From: Clostridiales bacterium UBA929
GTDB taxonomy: Bacteria > Bacillota > Clostridia > Oscillospirales > UBA929
Direction of reading: 5' to 3'
DNA length: 17,219 nucleotides
Assembly (NCBI GenBank): GCA_002293625.1
Contig: DBDP01000119.1
Span: forward strand, 2,321 to 19,539
In this document: piece after piece, positions 8,446-15,032 of the stretch
Numbering within the stretch: position 1 is the stretch's first letter
Layout of the letters: each line of letters begins with the position of its first letter
Program-made: the position numbers and the translations under genes
Notes under the pieces: model-generated
Databases searched by the model: none
Seen by the model: only the letters and a program-made list of their open reading frames with translations
Told to the model about the DNA's origin: nothing

Positions 8446-8814
8446 TTACTTCTTCTTGTTGGCGATGGTTCTTTTCGGTCCTTTGCGGGTACGGGCGTTG
8501 GTCTTGCTCCTCTGCCCGCGCACCGGCAAGCCCCGGCGATGACGAAGACCGCGATAACTGCCGATCTCGATCAGCCGCTTGATATCCAACGCAACGTCCC
8601 GGCGAAGGTCGCCCTCTACCTTGAGGTCTTTTTCAATGACCTCGCGCAGCTTGGCGATCTCTTCCTCGGTCAGCTTCTTCACGCGTACATCCGGGCTGAC
8701 GCCCGTCTTCTCAAGAATCTTTTTGGATGTCGTGAGTCCGATCCCAAAAATATAGGTCAGACCGATCTCCACCCTTTTCTCATTCGGCAGGTCTACGCCG
8801 GCAATACGAGCCAT
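8446..8814 (-). CDS. rpsM: 30S ribosomal protein S13
   Basis: Small-subunit head protein bridging to the large subunit and contacting P-site tRNA through its basic tail; 122 residues. MARIAGVDLPNEKRVEIGLTYI-type N-terminus, a helix-two-turns-helix region, GSYRGLRHRRGLPVRGQRSK and a lysine-rich tail (RTIANKKK). GGAGGGG lies just upstream of the ATG. Standard place between rpmJ (15-base gap) and rpsK (15-base gap). Confidence 0.98.
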   Translation of the reverse strand: MARIAGVDLPNEKRVEIGLTYIFGIGLTTSKKILEKTGVSPDVRVKKLTEEEIAKLREVIEKDLKVEGDLRRDVALDIKRLIEIGSYRGLRHRRGLPVRGQRSKTNARTRKGPKRTIANKKK

Positions 8815-8829
8815 CTATTTCCCCTCCAA

Positions 8830-8943
8830 CTATCCTTGTCTTTGTTTATGCTTTGGGTTTTCGCAGATAATCATTACGCGCCCGTTGCGCTTAATGATCT
8901 TACATTTTTCGCACATCGGCTTTACCGAGGGACGCACTTTCAT
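8830..8943 (-). CDS. rpmJ: 50S ribosomal protein L36, zinc-binding form
   Basis: Smallest large-subunit protein, 37 residues: MKVRPSVKPMCEKCKIIKRN followed by GRVMIICENPKHKQRQG. C11, C14, C27 and H32 make the zinc site of the C+ form. The ATG at 8943 is preceded by AAAGGGTGG, a weaker site than those of its neighbours. Its place between infA and rpsM is standard, but it is separated from infA by 271 non-coding bases holding two structured repeats; it is the first gene after that spacer, so its translation cannot be coupled to infA. Confidence 0.96.
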   Translation of the reverse strand: MKVRPSVKPMCEKCKIIKRNGRVMIICENPKHKQRQG

Positions 8944-8962
8944 GGGAACCACCCTTTCTCTT

Positions 8963-9073
8963 TGTCACGCTCCGTACGCGGTTCACTGTCGGTCGTCTAA
9001 GCTGTATCGGCTACGCTCGCGGGCTCCCTATGCCTGCACATCTTATTCTCCCTGTGAACCGACGGAGCAGCTC
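8963..9073 (-). repeat. Structured element, copy B (downstream copy of a tandem pair)
   Basis: Read in the direction of transcription: GAGCT (9073-9069), outer stem GCTCCGT (9068-9062), inner stem CGGTTCAC (9061-9054), a 67-base interior, inner return GTGAACCG (8986-8979), bulge CGT (8978-8976), outer return ACGGAGC (8975-8969), then GTGACA (8968-8963). All 15 pairs are Watson-Crick. It shares an 18-base block at its 5' end and a 23-base block at its 3' end with copy A, plus TGCAGGCAT inside, but the rest has diverged. It ends 19 bases before rpmJ. Probably a cis-acting RNA structure or a spread non-coding element; the family is not known to me. Confidence 0.7.
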
Positions 9074-9079
9074 TTTGTT

Positions 9080-9213
9080 TGTCACGCTCCGTACGCGGTT
9101 GTCTCACAGTCGCCTTTCGCTTTCCGGCTTTGTCGTCGTTCGCCGCTTTGCGGCGCGTGCGACGTCAAATGCCTGCAAGCTCCAAGTCTCCTTGACAACC
9201 GACGGAGCAGCTC
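9080..9213 (-). repeat. Structured element, copy A (upstream copy of a tandem pair)
   Basis: In transcript direction: GAGCT (9213-9209), outer stem GCTCCGT (9208-9202), inner stem CGGTTGTC (9201-9194), a 90-base interior, inner return GACAACCG (9103-9096), bulge CGT (9095-9093), outer return ACGGAGC (9092-9086), then GTGACA (9085-9080). GAGC begins one base after the infA stop codon. Compared with copy B, the inner stem changed GTC to CAC on one side and GAC to GTG on the other, which keeps pairing. The interior holds a further long hairpin, 9129-9169: a ten-position outer arm with one mismatch around CGCCGC-TTT-GCGGCG (9141-9155, + strand). Confidence 0.7.
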
Positions 9214-9214
9214 T

Positions 9215-9433
9215 CTACTTACTTCTCCAAGTAATTCTCCCACGTGTCAAATCATACGGCGACATCTGCACCGTGACCTTGTCGCCGGGGAGGATACGGA
9301 TGAAGTTCATTCGCAGCTTCCCCGAAATGTGGGCGAGTATCTTATGTCCGCCGGTGATCTCCACGGCAAACATGGCGTTCGGCAAGGCTTCACGCACAAT
9401 GCCCTCTACCTCGATTACATCGTCTTTCGCCAC
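9215..9433 (-). CDS. infA: Translation initiation factor IF-1
   Basis: Binds the 30S A site during initiation, together with IF-2 and IF-3; 72 residues, a single OB-fold (S1-like) domain. MAKDDVIEVEGIVREALPNA, FAVEITGGHKILAHISGKLRMN and LPGDKVTVQMSPYDLTRGRITWR are all canonical. The start codon is GTG (9433-9431) and lies inside the end of map, a 19-base overlap; an AAGGGGTGA site lies about 8-10 bases upstream. No KOW-domain L14e-like gene separates map and infA, as it does in some clostridia. Confidence 0.98.
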   Translation of the reverse strand: MAKDDVIEVEGIVREALPNAMFAVEITGGHKILAHISGKLRMNFIRILPGDKVTVQMSPYDLTRGRITWRSK

Positions 9434-10203
9434 TCGGAAATCACCCCTTCTTCTTCAACATGTGTCAGCAGCTCCGGCTTCCCTTCGGTAATCAGTACCG
9501 TGTGTTCGTAATGGGCGCTCAGGGAACCGTCTATGGTCACGACCGTCCATCCGTCCCGCAGGACTTCCGTTTCGCCGCCGCCCGCCGAAATCATCGGCTC
9601 GATGGCGATGGTCATACCGGGCAGGAGCCTCGCGCTTCCGCGTTTGGTATCACGGAAGTTCGGAACTTCCGGGTCTTCGTGGAGCGCACGCCCCACGCCG
9701 TGTCCCGTCCAGTCGCGCACAACGGAGCAATGGCTGCTTTCGGCGCACTTCTGAACGGCTGCCGATATATCGGAAACGCGCTTTCCCGCTGCGGCGCACG
9801 CAAGTCCTTCGTAGAAACATCTGCGCGTTACCTCTATCAGCCGCAGGGCTTCGGGCGAAACGTCCCCCACCGGGAAGGTGGCCGCCGTGTCTCCGTGAAA
9901 CCCCTCAAAGTACGCGCCTACGTCGATACTGACAATGTCGCCTTCGCGCAGTGCGCGACGCCCGGGAATGCCGTGGATGACCTCTTCATTGACCGAGGTA
10001 TTACAGGATGCCGGATACCCCCTGTATCCTAAGAAGCTGGGCTTTGCCCCTTGACTGCGTATAAACTGCCGGATGGTTGTATCTATCTGTCTTGTTGTTA
10101 CGCCGGGACGGATCATCTCTTCCGCTGTCTTCAACGCCAGCCCGGCGATCCTTCCGGCTTTCCGCATACTCTCTATCTCACGCGCCGACTTAACGACAAT
10201 CAT
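9415..10203 (-). CDS. map: Type I methionine aminopeptidase
   Basis: Removes the initiator methionine from new proteins with small second residues. 262 residues with the pita-bread fold and all five metal ligands visible: D94 (SIDVG), D105 (FHGDTA), H168 (TGHGVG), E202 (AIEPM) and E233 (YEHTV), plus substrate-binding H77 (EEVIHGIP). It lacks the N-terminal zinc-finger/SEC-C extension of some relatives. Its ATG overlaps the adk stop (ATGA), and its own 3' end overlaps infA, so translation of adk-map-infA is tightly coupled. Confidence 0.97.
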   Translation of the reverse strand: MIVVKSAREIESMRKAGRIAGLALKTAEEMIRPGVTTRQIDTTIRQFIRSQGAKPSFLGYRGYPASCNTSVNEEVIHGIPGRRALREGDIVSIDVGAYFEGFHGDTAATFPVGDVSPEALRLIEVTRRCFYEGLACAAAGKRVSDISAAVQKCAESSHCSVVRDWTGHGVGRALHEDPEVPNFRDTKRGSARLLPGMTIAIEPMISAGGGETEVLRDGWTVVTIDGSLSAHYEHTVLITEGKPELLTHVEEEGVISEWRKTM

Positions 10204-10823
10204 GCGAGCGCTTCCGTCAGACGTCGGTTGATTTCTTGGACATCGCCCGTTCCGACGACAATACGAAGACGTCCCGTACGTTCGTAAAAACCCTTCAGCG
10301 GCTCTGACTGTTCATGGTATATCCGTAAACGTTCAAGCACCGTCTCCGGTTCGTCATCCGCGCGGCGGGTCAGCGTCCCTCCGCAGGTGTCGCAAACTCC
10401 CTCCGATGCGGGAGGATTGCTTGAGATATGGAACACGGCGTTGCAGCTTTGGCAGACGCGCCGCCCGGCCATACGCCGTTCTATATCGCTGTCGGGAACC
10501 TCAATCGAGAGGGCAATGTCGGGTTTGATCCCCAGCTCCTCCAGCATTTCAGCCTGCGGAACGGTGCGCGGAAACCCGTCGAGGATACAACCGTTTTGGC
10601 AATCGCAAAGGCGTTCACGCAACGTTTCTGCTACGATTTCATCGGGAACCAGCTTTCCGGCATCTACAAACTCTTTAGCCTTTAGACCGATTTCTGTTTG
10701 TTCCCGAATCGCAGCCCGCAGGATATCACCCGTGGAAATGACCGGTATCCCCAGCTTACCGCCGAGCATGGCCGCCTGCGTTCCCTTACCTGATCCTGGG
10801 GCACCCAGCAAAACGAGAATCAT
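10200..10823 (-). CDS. adk: Adenylate kinase, zinc-binding LID
   Basis: Interconverts AMP + ATP and 2 ADP in the cytoplasm; 207 residues. Walker A GAPGSGKGT at 7-15, AMP-binding STGDILRAA near 30-38 and DGFPRT at 82-87. The long LID carries C124, C127, C144 and C147, the structural zinc site found in many Gram-positive adenylate kinases. The C-terminus (EALA) is slightly shorter than the usual 212-217 residues. ATGA overlap with the secY stop and with the map start; the secY-adk-map order is conserved in Firmicutes. Confidence 0.97.
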   Translation of the reverse strand: MILVLLGAPGSGKGTQAAMLGGKLGIPVISTGDILRAAIREQTEIGLKAKEFVDAGKLVPDEIVAETLRERLCDCQNGCILDGFPRTVPQAEMLEELGIKPDIALSIEVPDSDIERRMAGRRVCQSCNAVFHISSNPPASEGVCDTCGGTLTRRADDEPETVLERLRIYHEQSEPLKGFYERTGRLRIVVGTGDVQEINRRLTEALA

Positions 10824-12091
10824 TCAAGGAACCCCTTATAATGGCGCATCATCATCTGCGACTCGATGGCCTTGACTGTTTCCAGCGCGACGCCGACCAC
10901 GATGAGGAGCGACGTTCCGCCCATCGCGAGTCCTTCCACCGTCAGCACATTGGACATGACGATCGGCAGGACGGCGATGACGCCGAGGAACAGCGCGCCA
11001 AATAGTGTAATACGGTTGAGTACCTTACGGATGAAATCCACCGTCGGCTTGCCCGGGCGGAATCCCGGGATAAACCCGCCGTTCTGTTTGAGGTTGTTCG
11101 CGATTTCAACAGGGTTGAACTGGATGGCCTGATAGAAGTAACTGAACGCCACAATCAGAATCAGGTACAGCGCGGCGTACGGCCAAGACTGCGGACCAAA
11201 CCAGCTGTTCACTCTGTCGCGCGCGCCCTCCGAGATAAACGCGGCGATGGTGGAGGGGAAAGAGGCGATTGAAGAGGCGAAGATGATCGGCATAACGCCG
11301 GACATGTTCACCTTCAGCGGCAAGTAGGTGCTTTGACCGCCGTACATCTTGCGCCCGACCATCCGCTTTGAGTATTGGATCGGGATTCGGCGCTCCGCGT
11401 TGGTAATATAGACGACGAACGCGACGGCCGCGACGGCGAGTATGAGGATAACCAGTATCTGCAGCCAGCCGTTCGGCATTTGCACAAGGGCGATGGCGCT
11501 TTCCACCATAGCCGGACCGCGCGATACAATCGAAGCGAAAAGGATGATGGAGATACCGTTGCCTATGCCGAATTCGGTGATTTGCTCGCCGAGCCACATT
11601 ATGAACGCGGAACCGGCTGTCAGCGTGAGGATGATGATTACGGCGGATAAAATGCTGTCGTCTGTTACAACGCCGTAGTTACGCATAAGGGCATAATTGC
11701 CCCAGCCGAGCAAACCGCCCAGTCCTACGGTAGCGTAACGGGTGATGGCGGCGATTTTCTTGCGGCCTTCTTCTCCGCCTTCCTTCTGCATCCGTTCGAG
11801 AGCCGGAATGCCGACGGTCAGCAGGTTCATGATGATCGAGGCGTTGATATACGGCTGGATCGAGAGCGAGAAGATTGATCCCGACGAAAACGCTCCGCCG
11901 CTCATCATATTGATGACGCCCAGCGCCGTACCCGAAAGCTGGTTATTGAACATCTCCGAAAATGCCGCAGTGTCTACAAACGGGACAAAGACCTGCGATC
12001 CGAACCGATAGATGGCCAGTATGAACAGCGTGAACAGGATCTTCTTGCGAAGATCGGTGATCCGCCATGCATTCCGCAGTGTTTCAATCAT
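10820..12091 (-). CDS. secY: Preprotein translocase subunit SecY
   Basis: Channel subunit of the SecYEG translocon in the cytoplasmic membrane; 423 residues with about ten hydrophobic helices. Diagnostic parts: AWRITDLRKKILFTLFIL at the N-terminus, plug/TM2 region FSLSIQPYINASII, LERMQKEGGEEGRKKI loop, EFGIGNGISIILFASI (TM5), RRIPIQYSKRMVGRKMYGG loop and the RPGKPTVDF loop (C5) important for SecA binding. GAGGT lies 8 bases before the ATG. It follows rplO after 37 bases, the usual place at the end of the spc operon. Confidence 0.98.
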   Translation of the reverse strand: MIETLRNAWRITDLRKKILFTLFILAIYRFGSQVFVPFVDTAAFSEMFNNQLSGTALGVINMMSGGAFSSGSIFSLSIQPYINASIIMNLLTVGIPALERMQKEGGEEGRKKIAAITRYATVGLGGLLGWGNYALMRNYGVVTDDSILSAVIIILTLTAGSAFIMWLGEQITEFGIGNGISIILFASIVSRGPAMVESAIALVQMPNGWLQILVILILAVAAVAFVVYITNAERRIPIQYSKRMVGRKMYGGQSTYLPLKVNMSGVMPIIFASSIASFPSTIAAFISEGARDRVNSWFGPQSWPYAALYLILIVAFSYFYQAIQFNPVEIANNLKQNGGFIPGFRPGKPTVDFIRKVLNRITLFGALFLGVIAVLPIVMSNVLTVEGLAMGGTSLLIVVGVALETVKAIESQMMMRHYKGFLE

Positions 12092-12128
12092 AATGATACC
12101 TCATTTTGCGCGTCTTGTACGCGCCACA

Positions 12129-12569
12129 TTATGCGTCGACGCACTTTCCGCCGGCCGCCTCAATCTTTTGCTTCGCCGACGCCGAAAAACCGTCGGCCAC
12201 GATGGTTAGCGCGGCTTTGATCTCGCCGCCGCTCAAAACCTTCAGCCCGTATTGGCACTTACGCAGGATGCGGTGTTCAAGAAGCGTCCCTTTCGTTACG
12301 GTTGTCCCGCTCTCAAAACCGGCGAAGGCGTCAAGGTTGACGGCAGTCAGCGGTTTCGCGAAAACGTTGTTGAACCCGCGCTTCGGCAAACGCCGCTTGA
12401 GCGGCATCTGACCGCCCTCAAATCCGGGTTTGCGGCTGTAGCCGCTGCGGGCTTTCTGCCCTTTATGTCCCCGACCCGAAGTCTTGCCGTTGCCGGAGCC
12501 GGGTCCGCGTCCCACGCGGTAGCCGTTCCGGCGCGCCCCTTCGGCGGGAGCCAGTTCATGCAATTTCAT
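12129..12569 (-). CDS. rplO: 50S ribosomal protein L15
   Basis: Late-assembly large-subunit protein; 146 residues. MKLHELAPAEGAR, then the Gly/Arg/Lys-rich extension (RVGRGPGSGNGKTSGRGHKG) that threads into 23S rRNA, GFEGGQMPLKRRLPKRGF, and the C-terminal globular domain (ILRKCQYGLKVLSGGEI and AAGGKCVDA). Its ATG overlaps the rpmD stop by 4 bases (ATGA). Confidence 0.98.
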   Translation of the reverse strand: MKLHELAPAEGARRNGYRVGRGPGSGNGKTSGRGHKGQKARSGYSRKPGFEGGQMPLKRRLPKRGFNNVFAKPLTAVNLDAFAGFESGTTVTKGTLLEHRILRKCQYGLKVLSGGEIKAALTIVADGFSASAKQKIEAAGGKCVDA

Positions 12570-12748
12570 CTCGTCTCCCCCTGTGAAACCTTGACAAGGT
12601 AGCGAATCTGCGCGAGCTTTCCGCGCGTCGCTTCGTTGTCGGGCTGCTCGGTCACGCTTCCGATACGCCGAAGCCCAAGACTGTGGGCGGTGGCGATGTG
12701 TTTGTCATGACGCCCGTTCAGGCTCTTTATCAATGTGATTCTAACCAT
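12566..12748 (-). CDS. rpmD: 50S ribosomal protein L30
   Basis: Large-subunit protein, 60 residues: MVRITLIKSLNGRHDKHIAT, LGLRRIGSVTEQPDNEATRG and IRYLVKVSQGETR, the normal bacterial short form. I chose the ATG at 12748 because it begins the canonical sequence and GGAGG lies about 8 bases upstream; the open frame extends to 12799, but that extra part is the rpsE gene in another frame. It overlaps rpsE by 8 bases and rplO by 4. Confidence 0.97.
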   Translation of the reverse strand: MVRITLIKSLNGRHDKHIATAHSLGLRRIGSVTEQPDNEATRGKLAQIRYLVKVSQGETR

Positions 12749-13259
12749 GACGAACCTCCAGAATACTCTCCGGCGTCTTTCCGCGTACACGCGCGACATC
12801 CGCGAGACTCTTCAGGGATTTCAACCCTTCCATCGTGGCGGTGACGACGTTCTGCGGATTGTTGGAACGCAGGCATTTGGTACGTACATCGTGAATACCC
12901 GCCGCTTCCATCACGGCGCGAACCGGGCCGCCGGCGATGACGCCGGTACCGGGAGCCGCCGGTTTAAGAAGCACACGCCCCGCTCCGAACACGCCGATGA
13001 CTTCATGCGGGATGGTGGTGCCTTTAAGGTTCACCTTCACGAGGTTCTTCTTCGCGTCCTCAATGCCTTTGCGGATCGCGTCGGGTACCTCGCCCGCTTT
13101 TCCGAGGCCGAAACCGACCGTTCCGTTGCCGTCCCCAACGACGACCAAAGCGGCGAATTTGAAGATACGCCCACCCTTAACGGTTTTGGAAACGCGGTTT
13201 AAGGAGATGACCTTTTCCTTCATATCGGACGCGGCCGGATCGAATCTCTGTTGAGGCAT
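12741..13259 (-). CDS. rpsE: 30S ribosomal protein S5
   Basis: Small-subunit protein at the mRNA entry site, important for decoding accuracy; 172 residues. N-terminal double-stranded-RNA-binding-like domain (EKVISLNRVSKTVKGGRIFKF and GDGNGTVGFGLGKAGEVPDA), then the C-terminal domain (PAAPGTGVIAGGPVRAVMEAAG and RSNNPQNVVTATMEGLKSL). I prefer the ATG at 13259 to the one at 13268: the GGAGGAG site sits 9 bases before 13259 but directly abuts 13268. Confidence 0.96.
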   Translation of the reverse strand: MPQQRFDPAASDMKEKVISLNRVSKTVKGGRIFKFAALVVVGDGNGTVGFGLGKAGEVPDAIRKGIEDAKKNLVKVNLKGTTIPHEVIGVFGAGRVLLKPAAPGTGVIAGGPVRAVMEAAGIHDVRTKCLRSNNPQNVVTATMEGLKSLKSLADVARVRGKTPESILEVRHG

Positions 13260-13274
13260 ATTTCTCATCTCCTC

Positions 13275-13637
13275 CTAAAACTTCAGTCCCGCTTCACGCG
13301 CTCCCTCGGCCAACTCTTGCACACGTCCGTGGTAGAGATAGCCGCCGCGGTCAAAGACGACGTCGGTAATGCCTTTTTTCGCTGCGCGTTCGGCAACCAG
13401 TTTGCCGACGGCTTTCGCCGCTGCTTTGTTGCCCCCGGAAGCGCCCTTGAACTCTTTATCCAAAGAGGAAGCGGCGCAAAGGGTGACCCCTGTTTCATCG
13501 TCGATAATCTGCGCGTAGATGTTGTTCAAACTGCGGTATACGTTCAGACGGGGGCGTACCGCGCTTCCCTCGATTTTCCCGCGCACACGGCGGTGGCGTC
13601 TCTGACGCGCGCCCTCGGTATCAGGCCGCTTGACCAT
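13275..13637 (-). CDS. rplR: 50S ribosomal protein L18
   Basis: 5S rRNA-binding protein of the central protuberance; 120 residues. RRHRRVRGKIEGSAVRPRLNV is split here as RRHRRVRGKIEG and RPRLNVYRSLNNIYAQIIDD; AAKAVGKLVAERA and the C-terminal DRGGYLYHGRVQELAEGARE with GLKF are canonical. GGAGG lies 8 bases before the ATG. 15 bases before rpsE, 14 bases after rplF. Confidence 0.98.
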   Translation of the reverse strand: MVKRPDTEGARQRRHRRVRGKIEGSAVRPRLNVYRSLNNIYAQIIDDETGVTLCAASSLDKEFKGASGGNKAAAKAVGKLVAERAAKKGITDVVFDRGGYLYHGRVQELAEGAREAGLKF

Positions 13638-13651
13638 TTTCCCCGCCTCCT

Positions 13652-14197
13652 TTATTTCTTCTTGCCGCCGGTCTTGCCTTCCTTACGGCGAATGACCTCT
13701 CCGGCGTATTTGATGCCTTTGCCCTTATACGGCTCCGGCGGACGTTTTTCGCGAATTTCCGCCGCGAGCTGACCGACCTTTTGCTTGTCGCTGCCCGAAA
13801 CGGTGATTTTGTTACCCTGAACGTCAATAGCCAGCCCTTCGGGCGGATCGACGAACACTTGGTGCGAGTAACCGACATTGAGAACCAGCTGTTTACCCTG
13901 CATCGCGGCGCGGTAACCGACGCCGTTGACCTCAAGCTGTTTGTTGAATCCCGTCGTCACGCCCACGATCATGTTGTCGAGCAGGGTACGCGCCAGTCCG
14001 TGCTGGCTGCGGTGCTGTTTACTGTCGTTTTGGCGCGTCGCGTTAATGACGGCACCATCTTTCTCAAACGCGATCATCGGCGGAAGCTGCTGCTGCAGCG
14101 TACCTTTGGGTCCTTTGACGGTGGCGAAGTTTCCTTCGTCAAAACTGACCTCCACACCGACCGGTACGGGAATGGGTTTTCTTCCGATACGAGACAT
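13652..14197 (-). CDS. rplF: 50S ribosomal protein L6
   Basis: Large-subunit protein near the factor-binding site; 181 residues with two repeated L6 domains (about 10-82 and 90-165). MSRIGRKPIPVPVGVEV at the start, KGPKGTLQQQLPP, ARTLLDNMIVGVTTGF, VGYRAAMQGKQLVLNVGYSH, and the C-terminal RPPEPYKGKGIKYAGE plus the EVIRRKEGKTGGKKK tail. GGGAGGG precedes the ATG. 16 bases after rpsH. Confidence 0.98.
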   Translation of the reverse strand: MSRIGRKPIPVPVGVEVSFDEGNFATVKGPKGTLQQQLPPMIAFEKDGAVINATRQNDSKQHRSQHGLARTLLDNMIVGVTTGFNKQLEVNGVGYRAAMQGKQLVLNVGYSHQVFVDPPEGLAIDVQGNKITVSGSDKQKVGQLAAEIREKRPPEPYKGKGIKYAGEVIRRKEGKTGGKKK

Positions 14198-14213
14198 TGT
14201 TCAATACCCTCCC

Positions 14214-14612
14214 TTACCAAACAAACGCAAGGACTTCCCCGCCGACATGCGCGGCACGCGCGCTCTTGTCGGTCATAAGTCCCTTCGATGTGGAAATAAT
14301 GGCGATGCCGAGACCGCGCAGAACCTGCGGCAGCTCTTCCGAACCAGCGTAAATACGGAGACCCGGCTTGGATACGCGGCGAAGCCCTGTGATCGCTTTT
14401 TCTCTGGCGGGTAAATATTTCAGCGTAAGGCGAAGGACGCCCTGTCCTTTATCCGCGATAAACTGAACATTCTTAATGTATCCCTCTTCCAATAGGATAT
14501 TGGCAATGGAACGCTTTAAGTTGGAAGCCGGAATATCCACGGTATCGTGGCGCGCGGAATTGGCGTTACGGATGCGTGTGAGCATATCCGCTACGGGATC
14601 TGTAATTTGCAT
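14214..14612 (-). CDS. rpsH: 30S ribosomal protein S8
   Basis: 16S rRNA central-domain binder; in E. coli it also represses the spc operon. 132 residues: MQITDPVADMLTRIRNANSA at the start, SNLKRSIANILLEEGYIKN, GLRRVSKPGLRIYAG and ISTSKGLMTDKSARAAHVGG with terminal LAFVW. CAGGAGGTAA gives an excellent Shine-Dalgarno. It is the first gene after the 221-base spacer holding structured element copy C, so it needs independent initiation. Confidence 0.98.
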   Translation of the reverse strand: MQITDPVADMLTRIRNANSARHDTVDIPASNLKRSIANILLEEGYIKNVQFIADKGQGVLRLTLKYLPAREKAITGLRRVSKPGLRIYAGSEELPQVLRGLGIAIISTSKGLMTDKSARAAHVGGEVLAFVW

Positions 14613-14636
14613 GTTCGGTTACCTCCTGTTTGGTTG

Positions 14637-14674
14637 AGGTTTCGGAGCGGCGGTATTCGGGAAAGCCCAAACCT
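14637..14674 (-). other. Hairpin in the rpsH leader
   Basis: In transcript direction AGGTTT (14674-14669) and AAACCT (14642-14637) pair, with GGG/CCC pairing just inside part of the loop. It ends about 10 bases before the rpsH Shine-Dalgarno. It could affect rpsH initiation or mRNA processing; no U-tract follows, so it is not a terminator. Confidence 0.3.
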
Positions 14675-14695
14675 GTCCGCACCGGGATCGCTCTG

Positions 14696-14827
14696 TGTCA
14701 CGTTTCACGCGCGCCCTGCTGCTCCGTTTTGAACGCGAGCGCGACGCGCTCTGCGTCAAAACTTCGCTTGTAATAAAATAGCTCGCGGGAGATCGCTATT
14801 TGTAATACTCGGGCGGTGAAACTGCTC
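14696..14827 (-). repeat. Structured element, copy C
   Basis: In transcript direction: GAGCA (14827-14823), outer stem GTTTCAC (14822-14816), inner stem CGCCC (14815-14811), a 94-base interior, inner return GGGCG (14716-14712), bulge CGC (14711-14709), outer return GTGAAAC (14708-14702), then GTGACA (14701-14696). The flanks match copies A and B, while four of seven outer-stem pairs differ by compensatory changes. GAGC begins 6 bases after the rpsN stop. The interior holds two further hairpins: 14727-14761 (TTTTGAACGC paired to GCGTCAAAA and GAGCGCG to CGCGCTC) and 14776-14801 (AAATAGC/GCTATTT), the latter flanked by the direct repeat TTGTAATA (14768-14775 and 14800-14807). Confidence 0.65.
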
Positions 14828-14833
14828 GTTTTA

Positions 14834-15019
14834 TTACCAAGACGCTTTGCGTACGCCCGGAATCTGCCCTTTGTAGGCGATTTCGCGGAAGCAAATGCGG
14901 CATACACCGTAATTGCGCAGATACGCGTGCGGACGTCCGCAAATCTTGCAGCGGTTATAAGCCCGTGTGGAAAATTTGGGCGTTTTCTGCTGCTTGAGAA
15001 CCAATGCCTTCTTAGCCAT
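14834..15019 (-). CDS. rpsN: 30S ribosomal protein S14, zinc-binding type Z
   Basis: 16S rRNA head-domain protein, 61 residues, the short zinc form (rpsN1/rpsZ type). MAKKALVLKQQKTPKFSTRA, then C24-X2-C27 (RCKICGRPHAY) and C40-X2-C43 (GVCRICFREIAYKG), ending GVRKASW. AGGGGGTT lies upstream of the ATG. It starts 13 bases after rplE, but is followed by a 221-base spacer, unusual in this operon. Confidence 0.98.
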   Translation of the reverse strand: MAKKALVLKQQKTPKFSTRAYNRCKICGRPHAYLRNYGVCRICFREIAYKGQIPGVRKASW

Positions 15020-15032
15020 TTCGGTTAACCCC

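Noticed and set aside
8944..8990. T-box-like antiterminator upstream of rpmJ
   Set aside because: AACCGCG and GGGTGG are present but in the wrong order and not in one bulged helix; no specifier loop, no terminator, and rpmJ is not a T-box target.
8961..9214. CRISPR array or integron attC sites
   Set aside because: Only two copies with unequal spacing and diverged interiors, so not CRISPR. attC sites need an AAC-type arm first and GTT-type arm last with single extrahelical bases; here the order is opposite and no integrase is present.
13260..13268. Earlier ATG for rpsE
   Set aside because: The Shine-Dalgarno directly abuts this codon; the ATG at 13259 has workable spacing and gives the normal N-terminus.
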